Positions 8,353-16,390 of a stretch of DNA of 64,000 nucleotides are shown one piece after another. The stretch is from assembly GCA_020831965.1 (NCBI GenBank), contig JAFIFP010000013.1:33431-97430 (forward strand), in the 5' to 3' direction. Positions within the stretch are counted from its first letter, which is position 1. Each line of letters opens with the position of its first letter. Below the pieces are notes generated by a model. The model ran no database searches and was not told where the DNA came from. It saw nothing but the letters and a program-made list of their open reading frames with translations. The stretch is from Idiomarina sp. (GTDB taxonomy: Bacteria; Pseudomonadota; Gammaproteobacteria; Enterobacterales; Alteromonadaceae). Position numbers and translations under genes: made by a program.

Positions 8353-8894
8353 ATTCTAGTGTTTTGTCGATGCGCCCACTTGAAGAAGCGCGCACCCGTG
8401 TCCAGCAACCCGTGTTGGTTGTTACACAATCGCCCGAACAGTCATTGCACTTCGAGGACATTCAGGAACTGGGGCAAGCCGCAGTGATGCCTGAACTTGT
8501 GCTCGTGAGTTGCTTTCGGAACTACACCCCTATTCATCCCCTGATTCAAGCTGGCTTCCGTCACTTCATTGATATCAATGAGGACACTCAAACCATTGCT
8601 GAGAAGGTATCGCTGACAAGTAAGGGTGGCGTTGTTATCTGCCCTCGTGTTCAACAATGGCTTGTAGACGGTCTACAAACCTTTGCGCGGCGAAAAGCAA
8701 AGCAAATGGATATGCTGACCTCGCGTGAAAAGCAGGTGATTTCGTCACTCGCCAAGGGACACAGCAATCGCACGATCGCTCGTGAGCTTGGCATGGCTGA
8801 GACCACTGCAAAAGTGCATGTAAAACATATTTTGAAAAAGCTCGACATGACATCTCGGCTTGAAGCGACCGCGTGGTTTCTTCGTAACAATTAA
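8349..8894 (+). CDS. LuxR-family (CsgD/NarL-type) transcriptional regulator
   Basis: 181 aa. The C-terminal 65 residues are a LuxR helix-turn-helix: MLTSREKQVISSLAKGHSN, then RTIARELGMAETTAKVHVKHILKKL, with the usual E, V and K positions for DNA contact. The N-terminal 115 residues look like a degenerate receiver domain (beta strands QPVLVVTQ and ELVLVSC, with no clear phospho-acceptor Asp), as in CsgD. The first ATG may be internal: the frame is open upstream to 8283 and the region carries two overlapping mini-ORFs. It faces the acyltransferase gene tail to tail with 16 bp between. The target genes are unknown. Confidence 0.8.
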   Translation: MNSSVLSMRPLEEARTRVQQPVLVVTQSPEQSLHFEDIQELGQAAVMPELVLVSCFRNYTPIHPLIQAGFRHFIDINEDTQTIAEKVSLTSKGGVVICPRVQQWLVDGLQTFARRKAKQMDMLTSREKQVISSLAKGHSNRTIARELGMAETTAKVHVKHILKKLDMTSRLEATAWFLRNN

Positions 8895-8910
8895 GTTCTG
8901 ACGGCAACCA

Positions 8911-9972
8911 CTACTTTGAGCTCTCGTCGGCAACAGCGAGAGCTCTTTGTGTTTCTAAGCCCATCGCCCAAATCACAGGCTGTGATTGCTGTACTGCAGC
9001 AAAGTCGGACTTACTCCATATTGCTCGCCACCCCATTGGAATCAACGTTTGCGCGACGGCGCCACCCATGGTTGTGCCGGGCCCAAGTAATATCAAAACA
9101 TCGGGCGCAAACTCTCGGACGGCGACTCGCACAGCGGCACTGAAGTCATAGGTTTCTGTCACTTGGTGCCCCAGCGTGTAGTCTCTCAAGGCCGAAGCCT
9201 GCGTCCCTTTGGGAGACCAAATCCTTCCCGTACCGTCAACGAGCGGAAGTTCTGGTGCCGAAAACTCGTTCACGGAAAAGTAATCGAAACCTCGTTGACT
9301 TGCCGCTTGCATCAGTGGCGTATGAAACGCATTGTGTCCCGGGAGCACGAGGGGAAACTTGTCCTCTACTTTTGGTAATGCGGCTTGCGCGCGTTGAATT
9401 GCCTGATGACTTCCCGCCAAAACCACGTAGCCGCCAAACACAATTGATCGATGAAGACGCTGCGCTTCTGCAACTGGCTCAGCGAGCAGCGCTTGAACTC
9501 GTGCAATGTGTTCAACCGACGGGCGCCATTGTTCGTCGACCAACGGATAGATCAGTTGTCCGCCAAGGTCTTCGCCACTCGTTAGCTTCGCCATTTGGGT
9601 TACAAGTTCAAGCCCTTGCTCCGGAGTTATGGCGCCGGCACAAGCCAAAGCCGTATACCAACCCATGCTATTTCCAGTCACGGCCACAACGTCGAGCGAC
9701 TCTGTATTGAGAGCTTGATAGTCCAAAAAGGAACAGGAGTAGATTAAGGGGGCAGCGTTGAGAGCTTCGAGATGCTCCCGCGATTTGAAGAGTGGAGCAG
9801 TATCGAGCGCGGTTAAGCTTGTCAGCCCAACGCTTTGCCGAGTCTGATCAAATCTGCTTAGCAATTCGGAGGCCTGATGTGACTGGTGATAGTGCGTCAA
9901 ATAGCCAAGCTCCTGACGGTTATAGGTGCCCCGTCCAGGACAAATAACCACGGCGCGACGCTTTTGGGTCAT
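8911..9972 (-). CDS. Acyltransferase-domain protein (FabD malonyltransferase-like)
   Basis: 353 aa. It has the acyltransferase nucleophile elbow GNSMGW (Ser near residue 102) and the catalytic-His region GHNAFHTPLM (near 211-218), as in malonyl-CoA:ACP transacylases. It lacks the canonical FabD N-terminus (PGQGSQ is here CPGRGTY) and is about 40 aa longer than FabD. Its start overlaps the stop of the upstream E1 gene by 4 bp, so the two are probably translated together. That coupling to a 2-oxoacid dehydrogenase E1 and a glutaryl-CoA dehydrogenase points to acyl-group handling in a degradative or biosynthetic side pathway rather than to housekeeping fatty-acid synthesis. Substrate unknown. 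Confidence 0.75.
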   Translation of the reverse strand: MTQKRRAVVICPGRGTYNRQELGYLTHYHQSHQASELLSRFDQTRQSVGLTSLTALDTAPLFKSREHLEALNAAPLIYSCSFLDYQALNTESLDVVAVTGNSMGWYTALACAGAITPEQGLELVTQMAKLTSGEDLGGQLIYPLVDEQWRPSVEHIARVQALLAEPVAEAQRLHRSIVFGGYVVLAGSHQAIQRAQAALPKVEDKFPLVLPGHNAFHTPLMQAASQRGFDYFSVNEFSAPELPLVDGTGRIWSPKGTQASALRDYTLGHQVTETYDFSAAVRVAVREFAPDVLILLGPGTTMGGAVAQTLIPMGWRAIWSKSDFAAVQQSQPVIWAMGLETQRALAVADESSK

Positions 9973-12164
9973 GATCTTTGCTCCCGCAACTGCATTGCTG
10001 CTCGCACAATCTGCTCGACACTGGGTAATACATGATAGGCGGCCTTGGCGAGCGGAATAAAGCTATCTTCTGCCGTAATACGGCTCATGCGTCCGGTGTA
10101 GTTTGACTCGAATAAGCGCGTGATGAGCTCCTCCGACACTGAGCCTGTATTGCGACACTCGTCGACGATCAGCACCCTGTCGCAGCCGGATATCGCTTGC
10201 AATAAGCTTTCCATTGGTAATGGATGCAGCCAGTTCAAGTCAACCACACGCACCTTGACACCTGCTTGTGCTAATTGCTGTTTGGCCTGACAGGATAAGT
10301 AGTAGCCATTACCATATGAAACAATGGCAATGTCGCTCCCTTCGCCGGTAACCGTAACCTCTCCAAATGCAATGCGTTCGTTCGGATCGGGATAGTCACA
10401 AAGCCAGCCATTATCTCCAGGCTCCATGAGATCTTTCGCGTTGTAGAGGGCAATAGGTTCAAGAAACACCACTACGCGCTTTTGCTCGTGGGCCAAACGT
10501 ACGGCCTCTCGCATGAGTTTCGCGCCACTCGCACCGTTCGATGGGCATATCAGTACTAGGCCGGGAATATCTCTAAACACAGCGAAGCTGTTGTCGTTGT
10601 GGAAGTGACCACCGAAACCTTTCTGATAGGCCAATCCAGCAATACGTATCACCATAGGATTGTTAAACTGCGCAGAACTGAAAAACTGAAGTGTTGCGGC
10701 TTCACCTCGAATCTGGTCTTCAGCATTGTGGACATAGGCCAAGAACTGAATCTCTGGCATGGGCAGCAGACCGTTATGCGCGGCCCCAATGGCAACGCCC
10801 AAAATACTCTGTTCGTCCAGTAACGTATTAATCACACGGTTCGGCCCGAAGCTTTGCTGCAAACGATTGGTGACTCCGTATACACCACCTTTCTTCGCAA
10901 TGTCTTCCCCCATCATCACAATCTCTGGGTACTGATGCATCAAGTCATGCAACGCCCAATTCAGGAGCTTACTGAGTGTTTGTGGTTTGCCTAAGTTGTG
11001 CTTTTCATGATTGAACAACTGGGTACGAACAACGCCTGTGGCGGCCTTTGGTATGGGTAACGGCGGATGCTCTGGCGCAATGTGGGCCATCACAGCCGTG
11101 GCATCTGGGAGTTTAGGACGACCAATGGCTTCACGGCCGACGGCTTGGATACGTTGGTAGAGCGCATCCATATGCGCGCGCATTTCATCCGGCGACGCGA
11201 TACCCAAAACATTAAGCAGTGCGAGACTGAACCGCAAGGGATCATGTGCCTCATTATGTGCAATCTGCTCTTTCGTTAAATAGGTTAATTCTGCATCTGA
11301 ACCGGCATGCCCATACAAACGCACACAATGCATATGCAAGAACACGGGTTTGCGGCGTTTACGAGCAATCCGCTCAGCCTCCTTTGCCGCACGAAACACA
11401 TCAAGCAGATCGCGGCCGTTGCAAGCCACATAGTGCAACCCAGGACGCTGACTGAATCCAGCTTCAATCCAGCGCTTAGGTGTTGCAGTACTAATACCGA
11501 TGCCATTGTCTTCGCAGATATAAACCATAGGTACTGGAATACTTTGAAAGGAGGCCCAACAGGCGGCATTTATGGCCCCCTGCGTGGTGCTATGATTTGC
11601 TGATGCATCGCCAAAACTACACAAAACCACACTATCTACTGGCACCTTGCCAGGACGCGTTAAGCGCCGAGCCAGATCGATGCTATAGGCCATCCCGTTC
11701 GCTTTCGGGAGATGCGAGCCGATGGTACTGGTTTGCGGTGGTACAAATAACTCGTGGCTACCCAACACTTTGTGACGCCCAGAAGAGATAGGATCGTCTG
11801 CACTTGCAGCAAAGCTGAGAAGCATGTCGTGGATCGGGGTCGTGCCAGGGTGCTGACGTTGTCGCTGTATGAAGAACGCACCTGAGCGGTAATGAAGAAA
11901 TGCCATATCAGTCGTGCGAAAGGCTGCCGCAATGGCCGCGTTGCCCTCATGACCAGCCGAGCCGATAGTGTAGAAACTTTCCCCAGCGGCTTGCAGTTCG
12001 CGACTATGAACATCGAGTAACCGACTCGTACATTGCGTGTCGACCCAGTCAAATAGTTGCTGCGAAGTGAGCCCAAGTGCTTCGAGTGTTGTCGATGGCG
12101 TGAATTCAGGCAGCGCACGGTCGAATAGACTCGCGCGCAAACGCTCATACAAGGTCATTGCCAT
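9969..12164 (-). CDS. Fused alpha/beta E1 component of a 2-oxoacid dehydrogenase
   Basis: 731 aa. Residues about 60-340 are an E1-alpha domain with the thiamine-diphosphate motif (FGDAS...N, CSFGDASANHSTTQGA) and the HCVRLYGHAGSD loop. Residues about 390-731 are an E1-beta transketolase-type domain (MMGEDIAKKGGVYGVT, LLDEQSILGVAIGAA, IVDECRNTGSVSEELI). Branched-chain and pyruvate E1 enzymes usually have these on two chains; single-chain fusions occur in some bacteria. No lipoyl E2 or E3 gene is nearby, so the partner must be encoded elsewhere. The next gene upstream is gcdH, 6 bp away, which makes 2-oxoadipate (giving glutaryl-CoA) a reasonable but unproven substrate. Confidence 0.82.
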   Translation of the reverse strand: MAMTLYERLRASLFDRALPEFTPSTTLEALGLTSQQLFDWVDTQCTSRLLDVHSRELQAAGESFYTIGSAGHEGNAAIAAAFRTTDMAFLHYRSGAFFIQRQRQHPGTTPIHDMLLSFAASADDPISSGRHKVLGSHELFVPPQTSTIGSHLPKANGMAYSIDLARRLTRPGKVPVDSVVLCSFGDASANHSTTQGAINAACWASFQSIPVPMVYICEDNGIGISTATPKRWIEAGFSQRPGLHYVACNGRDLLDVFRAAKEAERIARKRRKPVFLHMHCVRLYGHAGSDAELTYLTKEQIAHNEAHDPLRFSLALLNVLGIASPDEMRAHMDALYQRIQAVGREAIGRPKLPDATAVMAHIAPEHPPLPIPKAATGVVRTQLFNHEKHNLGKPQTLSKLLNWALHDLMHQYPEIVMMGEDIAKKGGVYGVTNRLQQSFGPNRVINTLLDEQSILGVAIGAAHNGLLPMPEIQFLAYVHNAEDQIRGEAATLQFFSSAQFNNPMVIRIAGLAYQKGFGGHFHNDNSFAVFRDIPGLVLICPSNGASGAKLMREAVRLAHEQKRVVVFLEPIALYNAKDLMEPGDNGWLCDYPDPNERIAFGEVTVTGEGSDIAIVSYGNGYYLSCQAKQQLAQAGVKVRVVDLNWLHPLPMESLLQAISGCDRVLIVDECRNTGSVSEELITRLFESNYTGRMSRITAEDSFIPLAKAAYHVLPSVEQIVRAAMQLREQRS

Positions 12165-12170
12165 AATAGC

Positions 12171-13352
12171 CTAGCCGCCAAACGCTGCGATATCCGTTTG
12201 AGCGCGCCCCAAGATCAACGCATGGATATCATGTGTTCCTTCATAGGTGTTCACCGCTTCAAGATTCATAACATGGCGAATCACATGGTATTCGTCAGCA
12301 ATTCCGTTGCCACCATGCATGTCACGCGCAACCCTTGCAATATCCAGAGCCTTACCACAACTGTTCCGCTTAATCAGACTAATAGTTTCTGGCGCTAAAG
12401 TACCCTCGTCTGCCATGCGTCCTGCCTGCAACGCACCCAGTAGACCTAAGCTAATCTCGGTTTGCATATCAGCGAGCTTTTTCTGAATCAATTGATTGGC
12501 CGCCAGTGGCCTGCCAAACTGAGTCCGATCTAAAGTGTATTGTCGCGCCGCATACCAACAGAACTCGGCTGCACCCAATGCGCCCCAAGCAATCCCGTAC
12601 CGCGCCTTATTCAAGCAGCTGAACGGCCCCTTCAATCCTTGGATATCGGGGAACATGTTAGCGTCTGGAACAAACACGCGGTCCATGACAATTTCGCCTG
12701 TAATCGATGCTCTAAGGCTAAATTTACCGTCAATCTTAGGCGCACTTAAGCCTTCCATGCCTCGCTCTAGCACAAACCCACGAATCACGCCGTCGAGCTT
12801 CGCCCACACAACGAATACGTCGGCGATCGGGCTATTGGTAATCCACATCTTGGAGCCAGTGAGGAGAAAGCCACCATCGACTTTTTCCGCGCGAGTCTTC
12901 ATGCCGGCCGGGTCGGAGCCAGCATCGGGTTCCGTTAAGCCGAAGCAACCTACCCACTCGCCGGACGCAAGCTTAGGCAGATATTTCTTACGCTGTTCAT
13001 CCGTGCCAAAAGTGAAGATGGGGTACATCACTAATGAGCTTTGCACGCTCATTGCACTGCGATACCCACTATCAACACGTTCTACTTCACGAGCGATCAG
13101 GCCGTAACATACATGGTTCACGCCTGCCCCACCGAACTCCTCTGGAATAGTTGCGCCGAGCAGACCCAGTTCTCCCATTTCGTTCATGATTTCACGATCG
13201 AAATGCTCATTTCGATTGGCCATCAACACTCGAGTTTGTAAGTTTTCTTGGCAGTAGGCATGCGCGGAGTCACGGATCATGCGTTCCTCATCGGTAAGCA
13301 TGTCACTCATTAGGAACGGGTCTTGCCAATTAAATGAAGGGCGCTTGCTCAT
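12171..13352 (-). CDS. gcdH: Glutaryl-CoA dehydrogenase
   Basis: 393 aa acyl-CoA dehydrogenase of the glutaryl-CoA type. It oxidises and decarboxylates glutaryl-CoA to crotonyl-CoA using FAD, in lysine and tryptophan degradation. Family marks: [12 protein letters not shown] (near residue 140, FAD/substrate loop), [10 protein letters not shown] (near 167) and the catalytic-Glu segment [17 protein letters not shown] near the C-terminus, which is the typical GcdH form. An Arg in the [10 protein letters not shown] segment is the expected glutarate-binding region. The AGAGG ribosome-binding site fits the start at 13352. It leads a three-gene minus-strand operon with the fused E1 and the acyltransferase-like gene. 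Confidence 0.93.
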   Translation of the reverse strand: MSKRPSFNWQDPFLMSDMLTDEERMIRDSAHAYCQENLQTRVLMANRNEHFDREIMNEMGELGLLGATIPEEFGGAGVNHVCYGLIAREVERVDSGYRSAMSVQSSLVMYPIFTFGTDEQRKKYLPKLASGEWVGCFGLTEPDAGSDPAGMKTRAEKVDGGFLLTGSKMWITNSPIADVFVVWAKLDGVIRGFVLERGMEGLSAPKIDGKFSLRASITGEIVMDRVFVPDANMFPDIQGLKGPFSCLNKARYGIAWGALGAAEFCWYAARQYTLDRTQFGRPLAANQLIQKKLADMQTEISLGLLGALQAGRMADEGTLAPETISLIKRNSCGKALDIARVARDMHGGNGIADEYHVIRHVMNLEAVNTYEGTHDIHALILGRAQTDIAAFGG

Positions 13353-13457
13353 GTGAACCTCTGAATAGGGGGCGGCTGTCTGAAAAACATTCGATGCTCA
13401 CCACTATATCCAGAATCCGGCAGGATTTCATACCCGCAAACGGTATTTTTCGTACAA

Positions 13458-14174
13458 CTATTCGCCGTCACTTCCCGCATTGGGGTCGCGGCGTACCAGA
13501 ATCATCTGCACATCGGTAGAGTCGTTTGAGTGCATCGTTACGTAGGTATAATCGCGTGGATTGAACCAACCACTTTCACGCATTTGCATGTGAAGGTCAC
13601 GTCCCAGGGTCGCGCCTGAATAATCACCTCGGTTCAAAGTAATACGGCAAGTCACCGTGCGGCAATCAACGTTCTGAACCAATACGCCGCTAATAGGTGT
13701 ATCGCCACGGAAAATATTCCGAATGTTCATATCCATTTCATAGGCCCAGTCAGCATCGATGTCCTCACTCGCGAGGACATCGTCGATATTATCTAGATCA
13801 ATCGGGCTCACGCGACCGAGTGCCCGACGTGCGGGTGTCGACGCTTGGTTCGTCGCATTCGACTCGCTCCGTTCAGCTTCCCGGCGTAACACCACAAAGT
13901 CTTGCTCCAGCTCCGCGATCACTTCATCTTGGCTCTCGATAAGCGCCATTAACTCGGCATTAGCTTGCGTCAATAGCTCGACTTGTTGCAGTAAGTCTTC
14001 GTCAGTATAACTACCAATTTGCGCTTGGACAGGACGAATGGATGATTCAACAACCGGGGACTCTTGGACAACTGGCACGCTAATAAAGACTGGCTCGGAA
14101 GAGCGTACTTGCAACCACGCAAACAACAAAGCGAGAATGACACCTAGGTAGACCACGTGTAGTAGCTTTGACAT
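13458..14174 (-). CDS. Membrane-anchored coiled-coil protein, function unknown
   Basis: 238 aa, not recognised. One N-terminal membrane segment (residues 5-23) is followed by a Val/Pro/Ser linker, a coiled coil (about 55-105; LLQQVELLTQANAELMALIESQDEVIAELEQ pattern of heptads), a Ser/Thr/Arg linker and a C-terminal domain of about 100 residues. That domain has two cysteines three residues apart (DCRTVTC) and an RNIFRG...SGVLVQNV core. The topology suggests an inner-membrane anchor with a periplasmic coiled coil and a small globular head. It lies between gcdH and the OmpA-family gene with its own GAGG ribosome-binding site. An envelope function is inferred from topology only. Confidence 0.65.
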   Translation of the reverse strand: MSKLLHVVYLGVILALLFAWLQVRSSEPVFISVPVVQESPVVESSIRPVQAQIGSYTDEDLLQQVELLTQANAELMALIESQDEVIAELEQDFVVLRREAERSESNATNQASTPARRALGRVSPIDLDNIDDVLASEDIDADWAYEMDMNIRNIFRGDTPISGVLVQNVDCRTVTCRITLNRGDYSGATLGRDLHMQMRESGWFNPRDYTYVTMHSNDSTDVQMILVRRDPNAGSDGE

Positions 14175-14272
14175 GTTTTCCTCAATCTCGAATCAACCTT
14201 GGTTTTGACTATACCCTGCGGCCTGAGTTCGTGCCAGCAAGGCCTTCTTAGAGTCATACTTTATGCAATAAA

Positions 14273-14294
14273 AAAGGGACCCTAGGGTCCCTTT
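14273..14294 (-). terminator. Intrinsic terminator after the OmpA-family gene
   Basis: A perfect 22-bp palindrome: stem AAAGGGACCC/GGGTCCCTTT around TA. On the minus strand it continues into a run of T residues (TTTTTTATT), 21 bp after the OmpA-family stop. Confidence 0.9.
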
Positions 14295-14315
14295 CTTTAA
14301 GACTAATCGCTTCGA

Positions 14316-15515
14316 TTAGTTGCGAGCTGGTACACGCTCAGTCACAGTAACAGTCGCTTCGATACGACGGTTGCGAGCGTTCGCGTCTAACGTGATGCGA
14401 TTCACAACTGGGCGGTTCATACCGTGACCCACAGTAGTGATGCGGTTAGACTCGATACCGAACTGGTTAACCAGAATGTCTGCAACAGCTTGTGCACGAC
14501 GCTCTGACAAACGCTGGTTGTACTCAGCAGGACCGATTAAGTCAGTGTGACCTTCAATCAGAATATCTAACTCTGGGTACACGCCAACTAAAACAGCGAG
14601 TTGCTGAATGTAGTCATAGTAACGGTCTGGAACGCGCGCTGAGTCAAAGCCGAAGGTTACACGTAAGTGATGAACCTGTGACTGCTCTTCGTAAACGCTA
14701 CAACCGCGCTCGTCAACAGCATGGCCGCGTGGAGTGTTAGGGCACACGTCACGGTAATCTGGAACGCCATCGCCGTCAGAGTCAGTAGTACGGTCAACAT
14801 TTACCAATGCTGCACGAATTTGCGGATTCAACTCTTCGTCTGAACGCCAAGCGCGCGTAGTATCGCGGCGAGTTGTGTCAGTGCCATCAGCACGTGTCGT
14901 TGTAGTGGTGTCTGAGTCACGGCGTGCTGCAATTGCTTCACGACGCGCTTCTTCTTCCGCAGAACCGCGAATTTGAGCCAACGCTGAACCGCCTTCACCG
15001 AAGCTCATGTGTAAGCCACCGATGATAGCGTGATCTTGGAAGCCACCACCCGACTGCAATGCATACTCAACAGACCAAGAAAGGTTGTCACGAATTACTT
15101 GGCGGTATCCGGCAGTACCACGGATCATCCGGTTTTCAAAAGCGCCAACTTTCGTTGCACTTAAACCTGGACCTGCGTAAAACCCATTACCGAAACGGTA
15201 AAGAGCATCAACACCGATTACACGACCACTTGCACTTGAGCTGCTACCATCGATGTCGGCTTTAATATAGTCAAAGTACGAGCGTACTGACCAATGGTCC
15301 GTGATTGGAACATTCAATTGAAGACCAGGAGTGAAGTTTTTGAACCCACTGCTGATCGGTCCCTGATTTGTAATGCGATCGCTGTCAATGTTGTACAAAC
15401 CCAGGCGCAGTCCAACCGAGAGTTCCTCGTTATCAATGGACGCCAGTGCTTGAGGGCTGACTGCCATGACACCTGCCAGCAGCGCAGGCAGCGTAAAACG
15501 GGCAGATTTCATCAT
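14316..15515 (-). CDS. OmpA-family outer-membrane protein with TSP3-type calcium repeat
   Basis: 399 aa. A signal peptide (ends QALA, about residue 25) is followed by an N-terminal eight-strand barrel (to about residue 180) and an unusual linker rich in Thr, Arg and Asp (RRDSDTTTTTRADGTDTTRR, about 196-215). A thrombospondin type-3-like DSDGDGVPDYRD calcium motif (about 247-258) follows. The C-terminal OmpA domain binds peptidoglycan (FGFDSARVP, then LIEGHTDLIGPAEYNQRLSERRA, with the conserved Asp and Arg). The role is to tether the outer membrane to the wall. The start at 15515 has an AAGGAAG ribosome-binding site. The 265-bp upstream region is A+T-rich and has no other gene, as expected for a strongly expressed porin leader. 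Confidence 0.92.
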   Translation of the reverse strand: MMKSARFTLPALLAGVMAVSPQALASIDNEELSVGLRLGLYNIDSDRITNQGPISSGFKNFTPGLQLNVPITDHWSVRSYFDYIKADIDGSSSSASGRVIGVDALYRFGNGFYAGPGLSATKVGAFENRMIRGTAGYRQVIRDNLSWSVEYALQSGGGFQDHAIIGGLHMSFGEGGSALAQIRGSAEEEARREAIAARRDSDTTTTTRADGTDTTRRDTTRAWRSDEELNPQIRAALVNVDRTTDSDGDGVPDYRDVCPNTPRGHAVDERGCSVYEEQSQVHHLRVTFGFDSARVPDRYYDYIQQLAVLVGVYPELDILIEGHTDLIGPAEYNQRLSERRAQAVADILVNQFGIESNRITTVGHGMNRPVVNRITLDANARNRRIEATVTVTERVPARN

Positions 15516-15780
15516 ATTGATCTTCCTTTTTATTTCAATTGTTCCGCGGACCCCGGCCTGGGGTTTAACATTATTCTAAACGCACGCTTTGTAAAAAAAT
15601 CGGCGTTCCGCATTTTTAACCGTTACAAGATAGCAAGACTTTCGTCGCTTGCCAATGTTAACGACGCGTAAACGGCGCAGACTCAGCGCTTAATTTTTCC
15701 ACAACTCATATTGTAGACATGTCGCACCACAAGCTAAAGCTTATTTTATAAAAAAAATGTAACTATTTAGTGTTTTATCA

Positions 15781-16320
15781 TTAATTTTGTGCAAATTTCG
15801 GTTCTGCCGGAGGCATCTGCGGCAAAATCTCCGCGACTCGGGCTTCGACACGCTCATATAACTTCCGTCGCAGACCAAGTAAAAATACCGCTTCAGCGAC
15901 CACAAAAAGTGGCCCTATTGCTAGTCCCATCAGATCGTCGACAAAAGCTGGCTTTCTTCCTTCAAAGAAGTGACCAACAAACTGAAACACCCAACCAATC
16001 ACAAAGAACGCAATGCCACATACAAACCAAGCGGTGGTCGATAACTCAGCGAACCACTGACCACCGAGCACTGCTAGCGCAAGTAAAATTGCCATCAAGA
16101 CCCCAAACATGAGGTCTAACAGGAAATAAAAGACAACCGCGAGCAGTACGACAATAATTGCAGGGGACACAACAAAACCCGAAAATTCCCACGCTGGTTT
16201 TGATAACAACACAAGAATTCCAAATACAATAAGTGGAATACCAACAAAGTGGGTCAGCACATTGCGGCGGTCACGATGGTAACACGAATACTGAGCAAGA
16301 TGTTCGACGATTGATTTCAT
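15781..16320 (-). CDS. Mpo1/DUF962-family membrane protein
   Basis: 179 aa with four hydrophobic segments. Residues 12-30 (CYHRDRRNVLTHFVGIPLI) and 110-120 (QFVGHFFEGRKPAF) carry the conserved His pairs of the Mpo1 family. The yeast member is an Fe2+-dependent dioxygenase acting on 2-hydroxy fatty acids. Bacterial homologues (often called YGL010w-like) are of unknown substrate. The His motifs are intact, so an iron-dependent lipid-modifying activity is plausible by family, not proven here. It is a single gene between the OmpA-family gene and cpdB. Confidence 0.85.
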   Translation of the reverse strand: MKSIVEHLAQYSCYHRDRRNVLTHFVGIPLIVFGILVLLSKPAWEFSGFVVSPAIIVVLLAVVFYFLLDLMFGVLMAILLALAVLGGQWFAELSTTAWFVCGIAFFVIGWVFQFVGHFFEGRKPAFVDDLMGLAIGPLFVVAEAVFLLGLRRKLYERVEARVAEILPQMPPAEPKFAQN

Positions 16321-16390
16321 GAGTCTTCGGCTGAATTCAGTTTCAAAGTTATCTTCCCCTAGAATAGCACCGAGATTTCAAGTCACAACG

